This document shows, piece by piece, positions 57,522-64,000 of a stretch of DNA of 64,000 bases. Position 1 is the stretch's first letter. Each line of letters begins with the position of its first letter. The stretch lies in contig CALZEE010000008.1 in the NCBI GenBank assembly GCA_945639195.1, positions 1 to 64,000 on the forward strand, in the 5' to 3' direction. Both the position numbers and the translations under genes were made by a program. Source of the DNA: an uncultured Ignatzschineria sp. (GTDB taxonomy: Bacteria; Pseudomonadota; Gammaproteobacteria; Cardiobacteriales; Wohlfahrtiimonadaceae). Under the pieces are notes generated by a model. The model did no database searches. It saw only the letters and a list, made by a program, of their open reading frames with translations, and was not told the DNA's origin.

Positions 57522-58291
57522 ACCAAGCACGCTTTATTCTTCTCGAAATAGATACGGCAGCAATTGCGTGGGCTCGTGCGCATTATCCGCAATTTTGGCA
57601 GGAACATTTAGGCAATAAAAAACGCACTAGCTATCTACTTAGCCGTGCGCTTTTGCTTCATACGCTCAAGACGTATTATGGAATCTCTGTTTTACCAGAG
57701 ATGATCTATAACCAACATCAAAAACCATTCTTTAAGGATCTACCGATCTCTTTTAATCTCACCCACTCTGACACCTTTATCGGACTGCTAATTGCGCCCG
57801 GTAATATCTCATTAGGGATTGATATTGAATCGATAAAAACACGCAGAAATTTTTCTGGCTTACTCAAAAGAACATTTAAGCCGGCAGAAATTAAGTGGAT
57901 ATTGAGGCAGGAAACCCTACCTCAACAAGGAGATGATCTCCTTTCATTACACCCCTGCGCAATGATCCGCTTCTTTTTGTTGTGGTCAGCTAAAGAAGCT
58001 TATTTAAAGGCAGATGGTCGCGGCTTACAAGGCTTAGATTCCCTAGATCTTTACCCGCAAGAACAGGTGGTCTGTGGGGAATTATCTGAAGGCTCTTTAC
58101 GTATCGCTACGCTTGCTCATCACCTAAACCCAGACCACAGTTCTCTCGCTCTCTATTTACCCAATCGCTTCTTTAACTTATTCACTATAGCGTCGCTGAC
58201 GATCAAAAATGTCGATCACTTTTTCTATAGCAATTTATCAATTTCGTGGTCACTCTCTTTGCAAGATAAGATGATCAATCAACAAGATTGA
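57518..58291 (+). CDS. 4'-phosphopantetheinyl transferase superfamily protein
   Basis: 257 aa. Metal and CoA motifs ISFNLTHSDTFIGLLIA, LGIDIE and LWSAKEAYLKADGRGLQG are present (Sfp/AcpT type). It transfers phosphopantetheine to carrier proteins; whether it is the main AcpS-like enzyme or a specialised one cannot be told. Coupled by 4-bp overlap to the cobalamin adenosyltransferase, an odd pairing. Confidence 0.88.
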   Translation: MNQARFILLEIDTAAIAWARAHYPQFWQEHLGNKKRTSYLLSRALLLHTLKTYYGISVLPEMIYNQHQKPFFKDLPISFNLTHSDTFIGLLIAPGNISLGIDIESIKTRRNFSGLLKRTFKPAEIKWILRQETLPQQGDDLLSLHPCAMIRFFLLWSAKEAYLKADGRGLQGLDSLDLYPQEQVVCGELSEGSLRIATLAHHLNPDHSSLALYLPNRFFNLFTIASLTIKNVDHFFYSNLSISWSLSLQDKMINQQD

Positions 58292-58364
58292 TTTAAATAT
58301 TCTCTTACGTTACAAAAAAAGTCCCAGATAATCTCTTTAAAATGATCTTTCAATTATCTTGAAA

Positions 58365-58694
58365 TTAATCTTCTGCTAATAAAAAGTCTTCTTTCTTTGC
58401 GCCTGCTTCTACTTTTTCTTTCATCCATAAAGGCATTTTTCCACGACCACTCCAAAGTTGCTCGGCGTTGTCAGGATTACCATATTTCATTGGTATTTTA
58501 CGACCTTTACGACCCACTTTATCTTTAAAAACATCGTGGAAAGAAAATCCTGAGTGATCCAAAAGTTTCTCAATTTCTTTACGAATTTGATCTGCTTCAG
58601 CCGCACGACGGCTCTCAATCTCTTGGCTTAATTCAGTAATTAACGTTTCCATCTTGTCGATACTTAGCCCATTTAAATTTAACTCTTTCATCAA
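58365..58694 (-). CDS. H-NS family nucleoid protein
   Basis: 109 aa. N-terminal coiled-coil region (LSIDKMETLITELSQEIESRRAAEADQ) and C-terminal DNA-binding motif YGNPDNAEQLWSGRGKMPLWM, typical of the BpH3/H-NS family. Likely silences AT-rich DNA such as the accessory regions here. Convergent with the PPTase gene. Confidence 0.9.
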   Translation of the reverse strand: MMKELNLNGLSIDKMETLITELSQEIESRRAAEADQIRKEIEKLLDHSGFSFHDVFKDKVGRKGRKIPMKYGNPDNAEQLWSGRGKMPLWMKEKVEAGAKKEDFLLAED

Positions 58695-58804
58695 TTATCT
58701 ATCTCCATTCAATAATATTGATTTTAAAATACTTCCCTACTTAGTTTAACCTCAAACTCTTGAGGTTAAACCATTATATAAATAATATTAATTATATTAA
58801 ATAA

Positions 58805-60997
58805 TTATTTGTGCTTAATTGAAAAACACTGTCTGATTTTGGGATTTCGTTTGAAATCTTCAGGAAGTGTTTTACTCGAAATATTGATTATTTCAAACAT
58901 TTCAATCAGCTCAGGATCCATTTTGAATCCTCTCAAATTCGTTGAAAACAGTAACTCTCCACCATTCGCTAAAAGTTTCATTGCGTCGGTAATGAGTTCA
59001 AAGTGATCTCGCTGAATATCAAGGACGCCTTCCATTTTCTTTGAGTTAGAAAATGTTGGTGGATCCATAAAAATAAGATCAAACTTATCCTCATTTCTTC
59101 TTAAAAGTGGTTTTTCTCGCATATGATCAACACGAATCTTTAACCACTCCATGACGTCAGCCTGAATCAATTCATGCCCACCGAAATGTCCATTTAACGC
59201 AAGATTCTTATCAGCCCAGCTTAGATAGGTCCGTGAAAGATCCACAGATAATGTTTCACTTGCACCGCCATTCGCCGCGTGTACAGTTGCACTTGCGGTA
59301 TAACAGAAAAGATTCAAGAAGCGTTTACGTTTTGCATCTTTACCAATTCTTAAACGCACATCTCTATGGTCTAGGAATAATCCGGTATCTAAATAGTCAG
59401 TAAGATTTACAAGAAGCTTGGCATTACCCTCTTTAATCTCAAAAAGATGCCCATCTTCATCTGAATGACGCTCATATTGTGTTTTCCCACGTTGGCGTGA
59501 ACGCTGTTTAACATGAATATCCGCTAGAGAGATATCATCAAAAACATGCGGGACAATATGCACAACTTTATTAAAGCGCGTCTCTGCAACTGTTTTACTG
59601 ATCTCTGAAGGTGCCGCGTACTCATAAATCACAATTTGATCTTTATAGAGATCAATCGCGACATTGAACTCAGGCAAATCAGCGTCATAAACACGATACG
59701 CTTCAACACCTTCTCTTGCTGCCCATTTTGCAAGATGCTTCTTATTTTTAAGGAGTCGATTCATAAATGCTTCACCCCCTTCCGTTAAGAGATCATCAAG
59801 CGCCATGCGCTGCTCATTCTTGTTCGCTTTATCACGATCCACAAAGTTTGTAGGATCAATCTCAAATTGTAGATAGACACAATCAAGCGGACCGTTCCAG
59901 AATTTATTAATCTTCTTCGCACGGATTCCCATCACACGCCCAAGTTCTGGCGAGGAAGTGATAACGCCGGCATTAAAGCCTTCATAATCTCGGAGGAAAT
60001 CTCCCAGATCCATGTACGTATTAACTAAATGTTCTTTTTCGCCTAAACGCTCACCATAAGGAGGGTTACAAGCAATAAGACCTGTTGTAAGAGAGAGATC
60101 ACGCTCATAATCTTGGAAACTCATGTGCTTAAAGACCATGTTTTTTAAAACGCGTGCTCTATCAGCGTTCGCCTTGGTAATCCCAATCATCATCGAGCTG
60201 CGCTCAACACCGACTAAAGTTCCCTCGTAACGCGCTTCGCCTTCAACGGCTCTCTGTTTCGCCGCTTGGTAACATTCGTCCCATTCAGCCTTTTTAAAAT
60301 GTCTCCAGCGCATAAAGCCAAAGTCATTACGATAAATACCCGGGGCAATATCACGCGCCATTAATGCCGCTTCGATCAAGATCGTGCCGGCACCACAAAG
60401 CGGATCAATAAAGTTCTCGTTATTTGCCGCTTTCTCTGGCCAATTAGAACGATAAAGTAATGCCGCCGCAAGGTTCTCCTTAATCGGTGCTGCCCCTTGC
60501 TCTGTTCTAAATCCACGCTTGTGAAGTGGGTCACCACTCATATCTAGATAGAGCGTATAACGATCTTCTGAAATATGGAGGTAAAAACGTAAATCGGGAT
60601 CATCAACATCCACATTCGGACGAGTTCCCATTAAATCTGTAAAGTAATCAACAATCGCATCTTTAACGCGAAGTGCAGCAAAGTGTGTATGAATATTGCC
60701 GGCGCGACGAATGGTTACTTTTGTGGAAAAAGTATCTGTTTCACGCATATGCGAAGACCAAGGAAACAACGTCAACTCTTTATGTAGCTGATCTAAAGAG
60801 GTAAATTTACCCTCTTTTAATTCCAATAGTACGCGCGAGCCACAGCGAACCCAAAGGCATGCATTGTAAGCATCTTTGAATTCTCCGGTAAATGTAACAC
60901 CTGTACCACTCTCCGTGGCATCGACCCCTATCGCAAGAAGCTCATTTCTAACATAAGGTGCAAGACCTTGGGCACAGGTAACATAAAATTTTGACAT
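58805..60997 (-). CDS. rlmL: Bifunctional 23S rRNA methyltransferase RlmK/L
   Basis: 730 aa (E. coli 702). THUMP domain at the N-terminus, then RlmL methyltransferase (FIDPLCGAGTILIEAALMA, LIACNPPYGERLG), then RlmK domain (FLNLFCYTASATVHAANGGA, LIFMDPPTFSNSK). It modifies G2445 and G2069 of 23S rRNA in E. coli. Confidence 0.96.
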   Translation of the reverse strand: MSKFYVTCAQGLAPYVRNELLAIGVDATESGTGVTFTGEFKDAYNACLWVRCGSRVLLELKEGKFTSLDQLHKELTLFPWSSHMRETDTFSTKVTIRRAGNIHTHFAALRVKDAIVDYFTDLMGTRPNVDVDDPDLRFYLHISEDRYTLYLDMSGDPLHKRGFRTEQGAAPIKENLAAALLYRSNWPEKAANNENFIDPLCGAGTILIEAALMARDIAPGIYRNDFGFMRWRHFKKAEWDECYQAAKQRAVEGEARYEGTLVGVERSSMMIGITKANADRARVLKNMVFKHMSFQDYERDLSLTTGLIACNPPYGERLGEKEHLVNTYMDLGDFLRDYEGFNAGVITSSPELGRVMGIRAKKINKFWNGPLDCVYLQFEIDPTNFVDRDKANKNEQRMALDDLLTEGGEAFMNRLLKNKKHLAKWAAREGVEAYRVYDADLPEFNVAIDLYKDQIVIYEYAAPSEISKTVAETRFNKVVHIVPHVFDDISLADIHVKQRSRQRGKTQYERHSDEDGHLFEIKEGNAKLLVNLTDYLDTGLFLDHRDVRLRIGKDAKRKRFLNLFCYTASATVHAANGGASETLSVDLSRTYLSWADKNLALNGHFGGHELIQADVMEWLKIRVDHMREKPLLRRNEDKFDLIFMDPPTFSNSKKMEGVLDIQRDHFELITDAMKLLANGGELLFSTNLRGFKMDPELIEMFEIINISSKTLPEDFKRNPKIRQCFSIKHK

Positions 60998-61450
60998 AGA
61001 ATCTCTCTAATGAATTGGTAACTACAAATTTAACTTTTTGCCATTCCAAATGATTATTTCGTCATCTCACAACATAAAACTGTCTGATTTTTTTTGTTAA
61101 GTGCTGAAGTATACTAGAAAGCATATGTATATAACATATATTAACAAAAGAAATCCAATTTATAGCGATATATTTAATGAAATCAAGTAAATAAAAAATG
61201 TAAATGTTTTAAATATAAGGAATATATAAGAAAAATATCCTGCATTATCACACAGATCGCGATCGACTAAACGAGTATCATTCAAAAGAACTTTAACACT
61301 TGAAGTCTGAGGGATTATCTGCCTATATTAGGAGAACTACATTTAATTCATCTAGAATATTAAAATAACCCTCTAAAATAGAGGTATCTTCTAGTTCTGA
61401 CAAGCATTTTTATGAAAATATAATAATTAACACAACAAAGGATAGACACT
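60998..61450. other. AT-rich divergent intergenic region rlmL / CoA-transferase
   Basis: 453 bp, very AT-rich. It holds near-palindromic TATGTATATAACATATA around 61123 and a CCTCTAAAATAGAGG hairpin near 61372. Presumably promoters of both genes; no gene seen. Confidence 0.4.
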
Positions 61451-62965
61451 ATGAGCGCAGATTTAAGCAAAAAAATTCGCCATGCGGCGTTTCTTGATAA
61501 AATTGTCTCGGCTGATGAAGCCGCCTCGTGGATTGAAGATGGCATGACACTCGGGATGAGTGGCTTTACTCTCTTTGGTGAGCCAAAAGTATTTCCTAAA
61601 GCGCTTGCAGCGCGTGGAAAAAATGAAAAATTCAAAGTAAATCTCTTTACGGGTGCGTCTCTTGGTCCTGATGCTGACCAAGCAATGGCAGAAGCAGATA
61701 TTATTAATCTTCGCGTACCTTACCAAGGTAATCCGGTCATGCGTAAAATGATTAATGCTGGTCAAATCAAATATATAGACCAACATTTATCACATACTGC
61801 CGAAACGCTTCGTCAAGGTAATCTTGGCAAGATTGATTATGCCATTATTGAAGCAGCTGCTATTACGGAAGATGGGCTTGTTATTCCAACAGGTTCTGTG
61901 GGTAACTCACCGATCTTTATAGATAAAGCGGATCACGTCATTATCGAGCTCAACACGAGCACCCCTGAAAGCTATGAAGGGATTCATGATATCTACATCC
62001 CGAAAGCGCAAGGCGAAAACCGTGAAGCCATTCCTGTTTATGATGACTTAAGCAAGCGTATCGGCGAAATCGGTATTAAAGTTGATCCGGCAAAAGTTCG
62101 TGGTGTGATTCTTTCAGATCGCCCTGACACACCATCGCCACTCTTCGAGCCAAATGAAGAGACCCAAGCAATTGCCAACAATCTCTTAGATTTCTTAGGC
62201 AATGAAGTAGACTCTGGTCGCTTAGGTCCAAACCTTGCACCACTCCAATCAGGTGTTGGTTCTGTTGCGAACGCGGTACTGAGCGGCATGGCAAAATCTG
62301 ATCGTTTCAAAAACCTCACAGTTGCATCAGAAGTATTACAAGATGGTATCTTCGACCTTATTGATGCCGGCGTTGTTGATTTTGCGGTTGCAACTGCATT
62401 CTCGCTCTCTAAAAAGCGCGTAGATCAACTTGCATCTGACCTTGCGAAATATAAAGATAAAATTCTTTTCCGTCCGCAAGAGATCACCAACCATCCTGAA
62501 GTGATTCGTCGTTTAGGCGTTATCGCTTTCAACACAGCGCTTGAAGTAGATATTTACGGTAACGTAAACTCAACTCACGTTAGCGGAACACATGTGATGA
62601 ACGGTATCGGCGGATCTGCAGACTTCGCGCGTAACGCTCGTATCACGATCTTCGTGACCCAATCAACCGCAAAAGGGGGCAATATATCAGCCATCGTTCC
62701 TTTTGTAACGCATGTTGACCACACAAACCATGAAGTAGACGTGATTGTAACTGAGCAAGGATATGCAGATATCCGCGGTCTTTGCCCAACAGATGCGGCA
62801 GTGAAAATCATCGAAAACTGTATGCATCCAAAATATAAAGCACAAGCACTCAAGTACTTTGAAGATGCAAAAGCAAAACGTGGCGGGAATACTCCACATC
62901 TCTTAGATGAAGCATTCTCATGGCACATCAATCTTGCTGAAAAAGGCACTATGCTTTTAGATTAA
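61451..62965 (+). CDS. Acetyl-CoA hydrolase/transferase family protein (succinate:acetate CoA-transferase type)
   Basis: 504 aa, the length of AarC/Ach1-type enzymes. Segments GMTLGMSGFTLFGEPKVFPKALA, GSGVANAVLS-like SVANAVLSGM and GGSADFARNARITIFVTQSTAKGGNISAIVPFVTHVDHTNHEVDVIVTEQG (split over this region) are diagnostic. It moves CoA between succinyl-CoA and acetate or other acids. Preceded by an AT-rich region; terminator follows. Confidence 0.9.
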   Translation: MSADLSKKIRHAAFLDKIVSADEAASWIEDGMTLGMSGFTLFGEPKVFPKALAARGKNEKFKVNLFTGASLGPDADQAMAEADIINLRVPYQGNPVMRKMINAGQIKYIDQHLSHTAETLRQGNLGKIDYAIIEAAAITEDGLVIPTGSVGNSPIFIDKADHVIIELNTSTPESYEGIHDIYIPKAQGENREAIPVYDDLSKRIGEIGIKVDPAKVRGVILSDRPDTPSPLFEPNEETQAIANNLLDFLGNEVDSGRLGPNLAPLQSGVGSVANAVLSGMAKSDRFKNLTVASEVLQDGIFDLIDAGVVDFAVATAFSLSKKRVDQLASDLAKYKDKILFRPQEITNHPEVIRRLGVIAFNTALEVDIYGNVNSTHVSGTHVMNGIGGSADFARNARITIFVTQSTAKGGNISAIVPFVTHVDHTNHEVDVIVTEQGYADIRGLCPTDAAVKIIENCMHPKYKAQALKYFEDAKAKRGGNTPHLLDEAFSWHINLAEKGTMLLD

Positions 62966-63015
62966 AAAGATGAGGGTATTACGACTCTCGTCAATTTAAT
63001 CGCAGCTAATAGTTT

Positions 63016-63043
63016 AAAACCGACATTCATATGTCGGTTTTTT
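63016..63043 (+). terminator. Terminator after the CoA-transferase
   Basis: 11-bp perfect stem AAAACCGACAT / ATGTCGGTTTT with a 4-nt loop, then T-run. Confidence 0.9.
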
Positions 63044-63433
63044 ATTATCTGATGTTTATGCCTTTTAATTCTGATGATCTGCCGGACAATAATGATCCAT
63101 CAGATAGCCAGAGATAAATCACATTGCAAATGTGCATGCTATCCCTTTTCAGTAAATAGACTATAGATCAGGAAGAATAACCTTTTTGATACATACTTAT
63201 CCAGTCCAAGGGTTTTATTGCCGAGCTCACTTTCGTAAAATATTGGTGCGCTTTCAGTAATAAAACATGTCATTACTCATTTCTATGGTAATAATGAAGG
63301 CAATCAAATTTTAATCTAATACATTTAGTTCTGCCGCCCCGCCATTCCCGAGAATATTCATCCATTATGAATTCCTTTCTCTCTCAGTACCCATGAGCGA
63401 GTGGCAGACTATTTTAATTTTAAGGAGAATCTT
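63044..63433. other. Intergenic region upstream of the NSS transporter
   Basis: About 390 bp without a gene; promoter region of the following gene presumed. Confidence 0.4.
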
Positions 63434-64000
63434 ATGGCTCGTGAGAATTGGAGTAGTAAACTCATTTATATCTCAACCGTTGCCGGTGCTACCATTGGTT
63501 TTGGTGCAACTTGGCGCTTTCCCTATCTTGTGGGCGAAAATGGAGGTGGGGCTTATCTCGTCGTCTTCTTTATTGCCATGCTCGTCTTAGGCGTTCCCAT
63601 GTTGGTGGCTGAACACCTTATTGGCCGTCGCTTACATACCAACGTCGTTGACTCCTTTAGTGGCGAAGGGTTAGATCGCCCCACCTCCAAACTTTGGAAA
63701 GGAGTGGGAATTTTAGCGATTCTAGGCGCATTTGGGATACTCGCCTACTACATGGTCCTCGGGGGCTGGGTAATGAGCTATATTGGCGGTATTTCGCTGG
63801 GAGAGATCGATCTCTCAACGCCGCTTAGTGCTGAAGCTGCCAAAGGCTTCTTTGAGAGCTCCACCAGTAATCCCTGGAAGATGATTCTCTACACCTTTAT
63901 CTTTGTCGCTGTGAACTACTATATTCTCGTGAAAGGGATTATTGATGGTATTGAGAAGGTCATTCGCTGGGTCATGCCGCTCTTCCTTATTCTTGTGTTG
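63434..64000 (+). CDS. SNF/NSS-family sodium-dependent transporter, N-terminal part (runs off the window)
   Basis: 189 codons from the ATG at 63434 (AGGAG at 63423-63427) open to the last base. NWSSKLIYISTVAGATIGFGATWRFPYLVGENGGGAYLVVFF in segments is the NSS signature region of helix 1 (G-N-x-W-R-F type). Family members import amino acids with sodium. C-terminal part not in window. Confidence 0.92.
   Translation, partial: MARENWSSKLIYISTVAGATIGFGATWRFPYLVGENGGGAYLVVFFIAMLVLGVPMLVAEHLIGRRLHTNVVDSFSGEGLDRPTSKLWKGVGILAILGAFGILAYYMVLGGWVMSYIGGISLGEIDLSTPLSAEAAKGFFESSTSNPWKMILYTFIFVAVNYYILVKGIIDGIEKVIRWVMPLFLILVL

Overview
The window is bacterial chromosome. Single-copy housekeeping genes (dnaN-recF-gyrB, ffh, gltX, tatC, lolA, rarA, rlmKL, ubiA, pheA) with gammaproteobacterial lengths and motifs point to a gammaproteobacterium of low to moderate GC. 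The gene content (alanine/D-amino-acid, peptide and glutamate uptake; DauA-like, RarA-LolA and YpjD homologues) would suit Cardiobacteriales such as Ignatzschineria or Wohlfahrtiimonas, but that is inference without a database search.

Layout. (1) 1-6971: a surface-adhesin and type I secretion locus. The N-terminal 329 codons of a Bap/Lap-type repeat adhesin and a small lipoprotein lie on the minus strand. Divergent from them are a TolC-like lipoprotein, a LapB-like ABC exporter and an HlyD-like adaptor. (2) 7101-13468: a decaying accessory stretch. It holds a signal-peptide gene broken by an in-frame TGA and by a dead IS3-family element, an intact tonB with an OprC-type copper receptor, then truncated SafE-like, DapA-like, LysE-like and IS3 transposase remnants. 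(3) 13492-20531: a Tn7-like transposon (tnsA, tnsB, tnsC, tniQ) with its own ribbon-helix-helix regulatory pair. Its right end abuts the 3' end of gyrB, 14 bp past the stop codon; no left end is found in the window. (4) 20546-25196: gyrB-recF-dnaN with no dnaA next to dnaN. (5) 25517-64000: mostly core metabolism and cell maintenance in small operons, with many clear intrinsic terminators.

How genes work together. The type I exporter probably secretes the adjacent adhesin. TonB probably energises the copper receptor beside it. dadA and the AGCS alanine transporter are divergent neighbours that fit uptake and oxidation of alanine. A MerR-type regulator and a heavy-metal P-type ATPase share a divergent region with a classic 19-bp-spacer MerR promoter. 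lolA-rarA and ypjD-tatC are compact functional neighbourhoods.

Most unusual items: the Tn7-like element at the gyrB 3' end, with two copies of its terminal motif 117 bp apart; its divergent RHH / RHH-HTH regulators separated by a matched inverted pair of 14-bp sites; and a ~172-bp structured repeat present three times in tandem upstream of sppA and once, partially, downstream of it.
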